Origin: Zychaea mexicana
Taxonomy: Eukaryota; Mucoromycota; Mucoromycetes; Mucorales; Lichtheimiaceae
Direction of reading: 5' to 3'
DNA: 64,000 bases
Assembly: GCF_025766255.1 (NCBI RefSeq)
Contig: NW_026516819.1
Coordinates: 25,990 to 89,989 of the forward strand
Position 1 is the first letter of the stretch, and the number at the start of each line of letters is the position of its first letter. This document shows positions 34,239-46,001 of this stretch, in pieces. The notes below the pieces were generated by a model, which made no database searches, had not been told where the DNA came from, and saw nothing but the letters and a program-made list of their open reading frames with translations. The position numbers and the translations under genes are program-made.

Positions 34239-34745
34239 TTTCAATCTGATGTCTTCCATTGATATTTAGGATTGAGTTTGGGATTGCGTGTGCTGCGACG
34301 CGTTCCAGAGTCGCTACAGGTAGAATCCCAAAGTTTGACAGCCACGTCATTGACAGATTTCAGAAAAGACGGTTGGGTAGAGGAGTCACCCGCGGGTGAC
34401 GCATCAGGACCAGATGGATCGCTTGCACTAGATGAAATAGAATTCTCAAGGGACAGCGTCACCTTGGAAGCGGGTGATAAATTGACATCAATATACGGAG
34501 TACAAGTAGTTTGGTTACCATCAGCAGCATTTGGCTCAGCGTCAAGCTGCTACCATATCCACTTCCATATCTTGTGACAGCGTAGGAGAGTTAGGCGCAG
34601 ACGAGTAGACCTCTATATTGCCATGTTCGACAGGAACTGTTGCGTAGGAAGGGAGCTCATTGACGCTGGCTGCCGCAGTTCTGGCCAGGTCGCATGATAC
34701 GAGATCTTGATCGGGAACTGTCTGTGCGAAGTCAGTGGCAATAAC
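33839..34745 (-). repeat. palindrome right arm: LINE segment in original orientation
   Basis: This is the partner of 32200-33105. It is continuous with the rest of the LINE ORF1 to its right, so this side keeps the original LINE context and the left arm is the inverted copy. It ends at the AACGATCCA core exactly where the left arm does (CGCAATCG). Confidence 0.93.
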
Positions 34746-35498
34746 CGAGCGTGGACACGAGGATACAGCATGGCCGTAATTGCCGCAACGATGAAAGGCT
34801 TTTACATTATGTGTTTTTGCTCGAGGGCAATGCTCTTTCTCATGTGTATCTTCTCGACAAAGGCGGCAATAGGGAGGCAACCCTTTCCAAAAGGCGCGGA
34901 CATAGTAATCCAGGCCAGGGTGAAGAGTTGTATGCGTTGACAGCTGCATGTCAGTTTGTGAGACGTCACGATAGGCACAACCTTGGCCTATGAAGACGGA
35001 ATATTCAGGCGACAAAACCAACTGATCTCCAAGACTTTTCCAAAAGGATGAAGCATGGATTGAATGTCTTTGCTGGAGCTCGCTTTCGGGGCGGTGGGGA
35101 AGATGATACAGGCTGATTCCCAAGAAACCGGAACCTTTTCGTAGTGCTGGAGTACCAATAATAGGATGACCGTGTATGTTTAGGCCAATGGTTTCAAGAG
35201 CGTGTCGTTGTGCTTCATCCCGAGTAGTGATTTCGACAAGGACCCAGTTATCCTTAAAGCGCAATTCGACGCCAAGCGGCATTGCAATCGGGAATTGGGC
35301 AGCGATAGCGTTAAGAATGACCGTGCGATCCTTGGTAATGGCTGTGGTCCCGAAGAAAAGACTTGGTTTGACTGAGTGCATGTACACATTTGTGCGTGTA
35401 TGAGGCCCAGTGACGCTAGGGAGGGCACCCGTCGAAAGAATAGAGTGACGAATATTTTTTGATAATAGGTTTGGTGGTTTTAGGGCGATTACGTTCAA
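34241..35498 (-). pseudogene. LINE ORF1 (gag-like, CCHC zinc knuckles), frameshifted near its end
   Basis: The frame from 35498 to 34542 encodes 318 residues. It has an RRM-like middle (VELRFKDNWVLVEITTRDEA), then two zinc knuckles (YCRLCREDTHEKEHC and FHRCGNYGHAVSSC) and a Ser/Asp-rich tail. A one-base shift at 34542 stops it, but the next frame (DAEPNAADGNQTT onward) continues to a TGA at 34241-34243, three bases before ORF2. Upstream the frame is open to about 35535, and an ATG there is out of frame by one base in an A-run. ORF1 proteins of this type bind the element RNA. Identity to a named clade (Tad1- or I-like) cannot be settled by eye. Confidence 0.7.
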
Positions 35499-35529
35499 CG
35501 TAAGACGTGTTTGCTTGCCGAAAATTGTG

Positions 35530-36819
35530 GTTGTTGTTAGGCCTTTGTCATTTTTTGTGTCTCATAGGCGAAAGAGGGCACTCACACACTACACGCTGTG
35601 GCTCTGAAATTCTTTGAGTTTGAAATTTTCAGGGGAGCCTTTGATAGAATGGGTGGACACAAGGGTTTTGTAAAGTTGGTGAAGTCATCTTCTCCGTATA
35701 TAAATGTATTTCTTTCAGTTGAGTGAAGTTCTGCTTGTTAGATACAAGACTATGGTTGCCAGAAAAATTGTCCGGCTGTTCGTTGTGGTTATCGCCAAAG
35801 TCAAAATCGTCGACAGATCCACCGTCATTCGATATGGCTGTCTGGAAAGGAGATTTTTGAGATTCAGTGGTAATCACCTATTAGTGGACAGTAGAAGACA
35901 GATCGTCGTGAACTTGCATGCTGGGTGGGTTATTTGACAAAGAAACCTAAAAACGATCATCAGCAGTCGACTAATGCTGCCCTGCTCAAAACAGCGCGTA
36001 TCTTACAGTTTCATTCATGACAGTTTGCGCTGCGGACTCGTTTGAATACCGAATTTCACCGACTTCTTGATTGCTCTATAAAGGCAAACGTTTGTAAGCA
36101 GGCTTGAGTGATATAAATCAATAAAGAAACATAAAATATCTATGTTCTCTTACTAGTTCAAGTATGTCTGCATTTTCGACTGTTCGATCCAAAGGATCTT
36201 GCTCTAATCGGATCTATTCATAAAAGTTTGTGCGTTTAATAGACAACCTCCCAGTATTTCCGCGAAGCGGTAACAACGGGAATTGATTATTAATAATTAA
36301 GTTAAAATAAAATGCTTATTTAACATTTAATTAATTAATATCAATGGTGATTTTTTAAATTTATGAATCTAAATAAAAAGAAAAAGAAAAATCAGTATTA
36401 ATATTGATTCAAGAAGTTTATAATACCCCTTTAGGTTACAGTATTATGTAACGAGGATAATAAAAGAAAAGAAGATTCTTTTATATCCTACATGAGGAAT
36501 ATCGACGAAATGTACTTGTCAAAGAGATTTTAAGATGTAAGAGATGGACTGGGGTGGTCCATTCTTACGAGCAGGAGTAGTTAAATATAACAACTTTAGT
36601 TGTTAGTATTCAATATCCAACGTACTATTTGGGAGTGAGTATCTCGTGTTTGACGCGACGGCGAGTGATGCATAAACCCGATGTTTCATGTGATCGTCGT
36701 GTGTGCCTCGATACCATAAATTACAGAAATAGCATCTTTCCGTTTAAAGTCGAGTGGACGTAGATGGATACTCAGGTGTTGAAGTGTCAGCCATTTGTAT
36801 CTGTGAAGTTGTGCACTGT
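35530..36819. other. gene-poor, AT-rich; possible LINE 5' region and unknown repeat
   Basis: A minus-strand frame at 35877-35629 (DDFDFGDNHNEQPDNF) may be an upstream ORF1 scrap. From 36240 to 36440 the sequence is about 75% A+T with CCGCGAAGCGG as a small hairpin near 36258. Nothing else identifiable was seen. Confidence 0.4.
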
Positions 36820-37570
36820 CGCATAGAGTGGACAGGAGCACTCATAAGCATGCAAATTGTGGCTGGGTACAGCGGCTACTTTTCTGTGCACCTCTTTTAC
36901 TAAACAACCATGGGCAATCCTCTTCGCTTCAACTACTAGCCAATTATTTTGAGCTCACGCGTGAGATTAGGGCACGCGAAATGAGGAAATCAGAACTGAA
37001 ATTGCTTCACTCAGATCTGAGTTGAATACATTATTGGATGCCGTCGAAGCCTTACTTGCTCATGAACGAACACAAGTCCAACCCGTCAAGTATCCCAGTG
37101 TGCCTCTTGAATCAAGAGGTCAAAAGAATCCTTTCAGTGATATAACGATCAAGCGTGTTGTTGTTCACCCTAAAGGCAGTGATGGCAAGCAGCGGCGATT
37201 TTCTTGGGGCTGTTCGAGATCTTGGCCTCTGAAGTTCTAAAGACGTCTGACTGGGATCGTGCGCACTACACCTCTTTCTCAAAGAATGTCATCCCTTACT
37301 CGGAGGGTCTTATTTATTTCCTTCTCGGTCGTGAGGACAACGTAAATCGTACGCAGCACCAGTGGAGCGATTTGCCGAAGTCACTGAGACTTGAAGTTAT
37401 TATCATACCTTACTCGAACAAGGAGTGGGTGACAACTTTCCGTTGAGAGCTTGTGTTGGTAACTGGGGCGCGCGTCTCCTACTCGTTCGAACTTAGCAGA
37501 ATCTTCGAGGTAATGTTTGGAACGCTTTGTGATGGAACTTTGACAGAGATTCATTTGCTCTAAAAACATT
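36820..37570 (+). pseudogene. decayed unknown gene
   Basis: Consecutive frames shift at least twice. They read LLANYFELTREIRAREMRKS, then LNTLLDAVEALLAHERTQVQ, then LFEILASEVLKTSDWDRAHY and YFLLGREDNVNRTQHQW. The non-repetitive, helix-rich composition in the same direction suggests one eroded gene of about 200 residues. The product is not recognised. The following stretch 37570-38733 contains no supportable feature. Confidence 0.3.
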
Positions 37571-38733
37571 CACCTCTAACATTCGCTCAAGACTCTGGAC
37601 AACCAAGAACCGTGCCATCAACTCAACCTGCACCAGATACACGTCCTAATACACAACGGTAAAGATAAAAGTAAAAAGGTATCAGTTTCAGTGAGCCTCC
37701 CTACTTTCCTCTTAAGTTGTTTGCATTTTCTGCGAATTTCAGTCGTCATAGGGATTACCAGATAATCTCTATTAAAAATGTGGATAAAATCTGTTGTTTT
37801 GTTTGAGTATAAGTGAATTGTCTATACCGTAGGAAAACCTGTAAATACACATATGTTATTTTCTGTGGAAAAAATATTATTTTTTGTATTATGTGCATCT
37901 CTATTAATGATTGTAAATCTATGAGAAACTGTGAATGTCTTCAATTGACGATTGATAAGACAAGAGGCTTTTCGAACTTTAAGGGTATTATAAGAAATAA
38001 CTGCTGCACTCATATCTTTTTTATTGCTACATATGTGAGACGGGTTTCCGAGTTTTAGATTATTAGGGATCAAGCCTCGATAAACATAATACACACGATT
38101 TGGATACTGGTCTCAAAAAATATATCCGCACAGTACTGTACATCAATGTTCGAGGCATCCGCAACATATATCATAGCTTTTTGCCTGTAAAGGCATTATG
38201 ATTTTCGATTCCATACGCTACGCCGGATCCATTAAGTCTTGTCAATGTATGTATACGAAGTAAGCATAAAGCCCAGTTTTGACCTATACGAAACGAGTTG
38301 ATACTGTAAAGCACCTTACTTTGTCCCGAACACGAAGAAGAGGAAAGGCTAATTATCAATGCTCATTTCCGTTCGCTTACCTGCAGCCTCGCTGAAAGCT
38401 GATGTAAAACCGCCCATAATTGAGCTTGCTCGTGTTCCTCTCTGTTCTTCCAATCCAGAACTAGTTTGGCTGAGAACAACATTCATTTCAACATAATGAC
38501 GCGCACTGATCGCTGCATATTAAGAAGAGATATTGACAAAGGTTTAACTGAGTAACGGCCCACTACTGGCGTGCGAGTATTTTTTTATTACCGTGACTCT
38601 GTACAGCTGCTTTTCTTAGTTTTTCGTAGCTTCGTCAACGTGATTCTTGTAATGCTTTCCATCTCGCAAACGTATTGGGCAGTAGGGACATTTGCGCATG
38701 GTGAAAGTTGAGTGTTAAACTGTCACAGCAAAA

Positions 38734-40432
38734 ATGTCGGTGTGGTCGGAAAGAAGTTCAGGTGCAAACCCACACCTTTTGACAGCGGCGCTTTCCTTTT
38801 CTGTTGCTCTTCTTCCCTTCCTTCCTGCTTTTTTCACCTCCACACTGCCAAATAACTCCATAGAAGGGCAACAAATTGCTGACGCGTTGAATCAGCTGAG
38901 TTCGACACAAAAAGTGATCCTTTAATTACTACAAAAGCAGCACCAAGATCGATCCAGTAACGGTGAAAACGCCGCTACGGACAAACAACAAACATAATAC
39001 CGCTACCGAGAAAAAGTCGAGCGAACAAATAAGTTGTATAAAAAGAAGTTGGAAGTGTCCGACGTTTACAACCTCATCGATCCATGGAGCAGCATGTACA
39101 GGATGGAATTTACAGCACGATCGTCCCTTTATGTATCGAATCAGTTGAACGCCTGTCGGCACCAGTCAACCAGAATAAGCCCTATGCCAGCACTTGGGGC
39201 TCTTTGCCAAAAGTACACAAAAACGACGAAATACTGCTTGCTGAGCAAGCGATCGTGCGATCGACTTCATTTCACTTTGATCGGTGCGAAGGCAACTGGA
39301 CCGCTTCAATTGTCATGATTCAATTTGGAATAACAAACGCGGGTACAGAAACAGGGACATAGCTACTTTGATTATAATCTCTTTACTTCACTGTCAAAAG
39401 ACGTACAATGGAAAACTACTATCACCAGATGAATGTAGGAGTCGGTCTACAGGTCAAGGACCTCCGTCTTCTCAACCAGAACTTTCTTTCTCTACCTTGC
39501 TTTCCGTGAATGAGGAGCCCATGAACAACAGCAGCCGCAAGACAATTCCTCAGATGCAAGACAACAGTCAGATCCACGTGTAGCTACTGAAAACAACAAT
39601 ACTCACCCTTCAAAGGACGGTTATGAGTATTTATAAGTAACCGATTTGAAGGTGTTCTCTGATAACAGCTCTTCGTTTGTAGTGATAGTACGAGTTCTCA
39701 CCAGTCAGTATTCGATAATATCCAAGCAAACTTTCCTGACATACATGAGACATTGCAAAATCCAAGGTATACTAGGGAAGGACAAGCAATGATGTTTAAA
39801 GTGTTATCTATTTTTTTATTTTTTGCATATTTAAATTGTCGCCATCTCTACCTTCTCCAAACCAAGAAGAACGGTATGGGCATTTTGTGATGGATGAAAA
39901 AGGGGATATGGTATTATATGTAATTAACAGCGTTTGTTTATGTTAGGATCAGTGGCGAGCGTACCCGCATGCAAACGATATTCTCCACCATCATGTTTCG
40001 CCCATAGGCGATATTGCCTCTACTGCACCACCCATCAATGCACGACAAGAAACCTCAGCATACCGCAGGACTTTATCACCATCTCCTTCTTCCAGCGAAC
40101 AATCATATCCAACTTCTCGAGCGGCACAAGCAATATTATCAGCAGGGAGCTGGATATGTTGGTTTATCGGAGCTGCGAACAAATGCCCGTGCTTTTCTTA
40201 TACCTGTGGACTCGGTCATCACGTCAGATAACGTTATACAGCAAGCTAAAAGTCCGTCTGACACATCTTTATGAGCAAGTTCCTCTCAGCAAGTAATTCC
40301 TTCTGCTAGCAACATTGACCGCACCGTCGCAATGCAGCATGAACAAGATCCGCAGCACTAACATTGCAACTAACTGACCAAATCACCCAGCAAAAGCCTG
40401 CCAAGAGACGAGGACGACCCCCTAAAAAATAA
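38734..40432 (+). pseudogene. decayed gene with AT-hook C-terminus (copy A)
   Basis: A scatter of frames in one direction includes IADALNQLSSTQKVILLLQK-like sequence (with a stop), a helical block (KLYKKKLEVSDVYNLIDPW) and SSSRKTIPQMQDNSQ. The last exon near 40365-40432 ends in AKRRGRPPKK-stop, a perfect AT-hook (core R-G-R-P), which binds the minor groove of AT-rich DNA. Many frame breaks separate these parts. A second, similar ending lies at 41488. The helical block looks like a protein I associate with repetitive Mucorales genes, but I cannot name it. Confidence 0.42.
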
Positions 40433-40791
40433 GGCATGACAGAACAATCGCAGTATCAGGAACCACAGGAGCATAGGAACCATGGCTGTAACAATGGACC
40501 ACATTGAAGTATCGCTGTATATAACAAATAAACAATTAAAAGTAGTGGAAATCGTTTTTAAAAAGATCGGAACTCCCTGTTCTTGCTTAACAGATATATA
40601 TACTGTAATTATAACTAATTTACTGTGAATTGATGGTTTTTTTCTCTGTGAAGCATTGTAACTACATGTGTTTTTAATGTTAAAACTTGTTATTTTTGTT
40701 CCTGTGAAAAACTTATGGATTTGCCCTTTCCATCTGGATTCACATGAGAAAACTTCATACAGAATAATAGTTTTCCGCCTTTTTTTTCGCC

Positions 40792-41488
40792 GTGGTGAAT
40801 ACCGTCCATGTTGACGTTGGTAAGACAGAGGGGGCATTACCAGCAGCAACTTCGAATCATTCTACAAGCATTACTCAAGGTTCAGCAACTGTCAACGTTG
40901 GTGCTGGTAGCGAAGTGCACACGAGGTATTGTTTTCAATACTTACAGAACGGATCTTATTTTGAATATCTATGCTATTTTATCACGCAGGGAGCCAAATT
41001 TATGTGATGTGCCACGCTCGCCCGGAACACTTATACTGGATGCGACACTGTCTAGCGATGAGGACACGACACGGACAATGATACTTTTAATTCTTACAGG
41101 AGTAGTGCTGCGCTCCCACTGAAAATGTAACGCGTAGTCAGGCATCCTCTGGTCACGAATCTAGCCTAGGTCTCTCTCGCTTCCATGGCCACTCTATGTC
41201 ATCTTCAATGCCCGTTGCAGTGACAACAGTGTCTGTAGCCACACCTGCGTTGGCACCGATTGAAAACAGAGCAGGTCGTGTATGCTTTTTACCTAGCACA
41301 TTATGTATGAGATTATCTATAAAACGCGCATGATACTCACAGTTATATTTTCGATATATCGACAGCAAACAACCAAAACCTCAACCGGACCGTGCCAAGC
41401 ACAAACACTATCAACAAGTCGCCTACTCAGAATGAAGATCCACGACCAACAGAAAGAAAGCGAGGTCGTCCGAGGAAGACAGCCTGCA
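40792..41488 (+). pseudogene. AT-hook gene fragment (copy B)
   Basis: Exon-like blocks run VDVGKTEGALPAATSNHSTS (about 40800-40926), VTRSQASSGHESSLGLSRFH (41126-41276) and, after an intron ending TCGACAG, LNRTVPSTNTINKSPTQNED with the terminal AT-hook ERKRGRPRKTACM-stop at 41488. The Ser/Thr-rich spacer plus R-G-R-P end repeats the arrangement at 40432, so these are two eroded copies of one gene type in tandem, or two 3' exon sets of one gene. The intron donor (GTCGTG) is poor. Confidence 0.4.
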
Positions 41489-42141
41489 TGTAGGTCGGAT
41501 CACAATGATCTCTTCGAAACAGCTCTTCTCACCTAAGGATTTCTCGGTAAAAGTAGTAGTGATGGACGCTTACTGTGCGAAAAGGTGGTTTTCGCTCACA
41601 AAATTATTTTATAGCAGTAAAATCCTCTTTTTCGGACAGTGAGTGTCCAAAACTGATAGTAGCATAGCAACAAAAAGCACATGAACAATAAAAATACAGA
41701 TGATTAAAAATGTATGAACTCGTACAAAAAGTATTCAAAAATATTCAACCTGGAAATTCATTACAGCTGCAAAATGAATATTCATTTATTTTCATATCTA
41801 TCCTATGTTTCTCGAATACTTTTTCCTGAGGTGTACATACTAATTACTTTCCTTTTGTTTTTGAAAAGTTCCCCGACTTGGCCCCATACATACTAGCCGA
41901 GCGAAAAAAACAGGACTATGGGCCGGCAGAACTTTTTTGTTTGGTCCGAGCGAACTATCTTGAGCGCTTGGCAGGGGCCTGTCGACAGTTGAAAGCTTCT
42001 AATATTTCTGGTTTGGAAATAATATCCTGTCGGTCGAAAATGATCACTTTTGATAACGATGGTATAAGATCAATCACGAGTTTCTGTATACGGGTATTGT
42101 CACTAAGAAAACTTAAATGAGATTATGCATGCATAGAAAGA
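41489..42141. other. intergenic, no gene seen
   Basis: AT-rich with one short open frame after 41878 that has no recognisable feature. Nothing supportable was found. Confidence 0.4.
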
Positions 42142-43263
42142 CTACTCTTTTGACTGTATGTACCAAACAAATTGATATATATCGTGGCAGTCGGTGCTCA
42201 AACCTGCGAAATCCAAAGCTACCAAACAAATATCCTTGGGAGTGGCCTTGAGATAATTGAGAAGATCTATGAAGGGCTTATTTTAGATTTTGAAGGGGTA
42301 CATATACAATGGTGTTGCTTCAAAGCGTTACCTTGGCAAGAACCATCGACGTTGTGCAATTTTTTTAGAATACTTGTAGGCCGTGGCATGTCCCTAACCG
42401 GTAATGGACCACTACTGGTACAACAAGGCGACACATAAACTTTGTCAACGCGAGAGCGTTCTTGCAAACGGCTCACCATCTGTTGCAGCAGCTTTACTCT
42501 ATTGTTGTCGTTTTTGCCCTGTGATGGCGACTTGCGGACATAACCGAGCACCTCGATCCCAGCATTCTTCATATCTTGTATCTCTGCCTGATACCGGGAC
42601 AAATGGTCTTTGATTTCTATGATTACTTTTTCTTCATGGGTGTTAGTTTTCTTTCGTCATGAAGACATATGTAACGTTCCAACAGTCATATCTCTCGTAC
42701 CGTGATATCGCGTTTTAAGCATATATAAAGATCTTCGTCTTTCTTTCTGCGAATCCTTGTCAGTGCTGTTGAATGGCTTGGCTTCAACTGTCATCATTTT
42801 CACTTTTTGTTTACTACACCATTGCCCAAACCTTTTGGGGTCCAGGAGATCATCTCGAAGATGAGGTGCCAACATCTTGATTACAGCAGAATTGGAAAGG
42901 GAAACACTGTTGTATAGTGCATCGTTGCCTGGATCGTCGATAAGAAATAGTGTATCCAAGGTTTCCACCAACTGCGCCTCTGTCAAATCCTTGTTTTCCT
43001 TGTCACCAACATCCGAGGATGCTTCAGGTGTTTCGGCACGGGGATAATCTTGAAGATATTTCTTATATGTGATTGGTCGTGCATTCACCTTGGCTTTTGA
43101 CATCACAAAAGGATCTTCGGGGTCGCTTTTATACACAAGGATAGAATCTTCGTCGCGAGCGAGTTTTTCAGCACAGCGTTGCGCGTTTTCTGCGGTGTGC
43201 TCAACAGCATAGTACATACAGGCCGCCTGTCTATATGTTATTTTCAATTTTTTATGTGCAGAC
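42142..43263 (-). pseudogene. serine-recombinase-like protein of a fungal mobile element, broken
   Basis: The frame opens at the ATG at 43263 (MSAHKKLKITYRQ). A helical N-terminal region of about 200 residues includes QWCSKQKVKMMTVEAKPFN. An in-frame TGA (42657-42659) interrupts it, after which the same frame continues: YQAEIQDMKNAGIEVLGYVRKSPSQ, RVKLLQQMVSRLQERS and VYVSPCCTSS. The Y-x-R-x-S box and the following helix are the signature start of serine recombinases (resolvase fold). After a frame break near 42290 comes CLVALDFAGLSTDCHDIYQF, placed where that fold has its Asp-containing strand, and the end at 42142. I recall repetitive Mucorales proteins like this; the link to IS607-type elements is only a guess. 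The protein would be about 370 residues. Confidence 0.5.
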
Positions 43264-45114
43264 ATGATTCTAGGTGGTCGAAAAAAGACAATTTTAAGGC
43301 CTGTGATTGACTGCAATGTTATGGTAGAATATTATACCGAGGTTGACTGCCAGGTAATACCTGTGTCTACTTGCCCATGGCTCTTCCCACTCCCAACACA
43401 ACCCTGAAGGCGCCAATAATAGTAGCCCCCAAAGCAATGTCTTAAAAAACTCACACACACACTCAAACACACAGGAAAAAAGGAAGAGACTTACCGTAAG
43501 TGATCGTAAAAAAGGTAAGAGAAGTGAAAAAGCGAGGAAGCAACATGCTGTGGAATATGGGTGCCTTTTTATGCACACGTCCAGATCCCGCTTCCTACCC
43601 CACCCCGATCCACAGTCCGTGCTAACAAAGCGGGGGAGAATGACAGTTCTTCTGTATCGTAGCGACAGTAACACGATCACAACGCACTTTATCACATTTT
43701 GGTACGCTCTTTTTTAGTTTCTATGTTCGCGTAGTTCTGTTCGTGAAAATAGTCGAAAGGAAAAAAAATTGCTGGGAGGGTATGCACACCAGCAACAACG
43801 GCGCTTAAGGCAAGCTGTTCTAAGCTGAGAGAACGGGTTTAATGGTATGTTTCGTTTGCCACGCCCCTTTCAACCCTTGATTAACCGAAAACATCGTTGG
43901 CACAAATTTTCATTGAATAATAAGATTATGCATGCTTGACTCTCGTACGAGCCGACCATCCTGCTTTTTTTCTGTATTTTGTTTTTCCCCACATATATCA
44001 CACCTCACCCACACATACGCCGATTAAGTCACACCACGTTTGATTGACTTTGTATCGCTACTGCTGAGGGAGGTGGTTGATAAAACGAGCAAACCAAACC
44101 ACAGTATCAACCTGAAGAAGCAGCCTGTTTGGATAATAGTAGCTCTAAGATGACGCGCATACTATGCTGAAAACAGCCATGCTTCTGCCCACATCCATCA
44201 TTGCGGGCTTGGAGGATCGGCAATCGCTGATTGCCGTGGGCATATACTCGTATAAGAGAGCGTTTTTTATTTTCGTTACACACACCACCACAGTTGATAC
44301 AACAATGGCCGAGACTTTCTACAATGTCTCACTGATCCCATGAAGACGCTGGCTGCGGCGTTCAGCACATGTTTACTCCAAACAAAACCCAAACAAACAA
44401 TTTATTGTTCAATATAAACAACATTGACCCGAGCCCTGTACAGAGACCCTTTGATCATTGGCCTGACCTTTGCGCTATCTCAATCTAATACACGCCCAGT
44501 CATCCTGCTGATAAGATATTAACCAACTTGCATAACACTATCCGCTATCTCCCCCATCCCCCATCCCCTTCTTTCCTGATACTTTTCCTTTTTTGGATTA
44601 TAATTCACCAATATAACTAGTAACAAGACAACCATTCCAAGTGCATCATCAGCCGTAAATAATCATCAAGAGCTCACAAACGACATCATATAACGCGTCA
44701 GCCCATTCGGGTTATAGCCGTTCATTGCTCTACAGATGTTGTTTACATGAAATGGATCATTCGAGTATAGGGTTTCCGTAATTTATGGTGCATACTAGTG
44801 TGTCTCAAAATCTGGAGATATCTGGAGAGTTTTTTCATGTGTGAAATAAGTAGGGCATAGGCATAAAAGGGAAATTATTGGGGTTGATGAGGAAAAAGAG
44901 CTTCTTCCTGACGGAAGGTGATGCGTAATTTGTGGGTAGAGCCGATGACAGATTGAGGGTGGAATGGGATAGAAAAAAATATAAAGCCAATGGGCTCGCC
45001 ACACTCCAACTAGAATACCTATAAGAATCTGAGCGGTTGTATGATAGAGGAGATTGAGATGAAGGCCACGAAGGCATAGTAAGGTGGCGTCGGAGACAGT
45101 GTGCTCGGAGGCCG
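43264..45114. other. gene-poor interval
   Basis: A minus-strand frame at 43695-43294 is hydrophobic and Cys-rich with no family feature. At 44795-45114 another minus-strand frame (LLYHTTAQILIGILVG onward) looks compositional. No repeats or RNA genes were seen. The right edge is set by the left terminal repeat of the Mutator element. Confidence 0.45.
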
Positions 45115-45758
45115 GCATCCCCTTATTTCACCCCGGTTGAGTGTGAAAAAAATTGGAGGGTGGTGGCTGAGGCGGGAGGAAAGAGTGGGGTTCAATAGCA
45201 GCAGCAACAACCAAAGATCTTTTTTTTCTTCTCATTAACAACCACCATGGCAATTCAACAGCTGCGAACACACTTGTATATGACTTTTTACTGTCTCCAT
45301 GATGAATAGAAGAGAAAAAGAAAACAAAGCGGCACAATCCACAGTTTGAACAAAAAACGAATCATGGTAATTGTTTTTTTAAAAAAAGCATGTGCTAAGA
45401 TTTGTAAGGCGTAGACCGCCGTTACTGTAGAAAAAACGATAGCCTTTCAAAGTTGCGTAGGTGATCAAGGGAAGGAAAAGGTTGTCGGTTGTGCTTGGGG
45501 TATAGCTTTGGTGGATACATGCTCATTCAGAATTACTGCTTTTTTCTCTTTTTTTTTTCTGTCTATACTTAATGTACCATCTTGCGCCATTCCAACGTCA
45601 AACTTACTGCGTAATGCAACATCGTCTTCTACTTGCACATTCAACTCGTACTCACAACAACTACGACGCAACATTCTTCTTCTCCATTACTCAAACACAT
45701 TCATATACAACATGACGCTGATCCGCCATTGGCTTGCAAAACATACAGCCTGACGCAA
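45115..45758 (+). repeat. MULE left terminal inverted repeat
   Basis: Reverse complement of 48836-49484. The inner end reads GGCTTGCAAAACATACAGCC then TGACGCAA. It contains short A- and T-runs and a TTTTTTTTAAAAAAA-like inversion near 45375, but no gene. Confidence 0.92.
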
Positions 45759-46001
45759 TTACTTTTTTCTTTTTGCATATACCAACACAAACATCGCCGG
45801 TCTTGATAGGTAAAGGAGTTAAAGATAGCAGGAAGGACAACTGATCAGTCTTTCTCATTTTTGTTAATGTGGATTAATTAAAAATTAAGAGCGATGACAG
45901 ATATACAAGGAAGACATAAAAAGAGGTTCTATAAATGTTCTATAAGTGTCATATAAGTGCGAAGGATGTTGTTGTGTGGGGATGATGCGTGGACATTGTA
46001 A

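Noticed and set aside
36240..36440. Possible LTR or origin because of the AT-rich block and small hairpin
   Set aside because: No matching second copy, primer-binding site or target duplication was seen.
43294..43695. 133-residue Cys/Leu-rich minus-strand frame
   Set aside because: Composition-driven, lies over the likely 5' flank of the serine-recombinase-like gene, no domain.
44795..45118. Minus-strand 107-residue frame as a retroelement protein end
   Set aside because: No conserved motif could be confirmed; composition alone is not enough.
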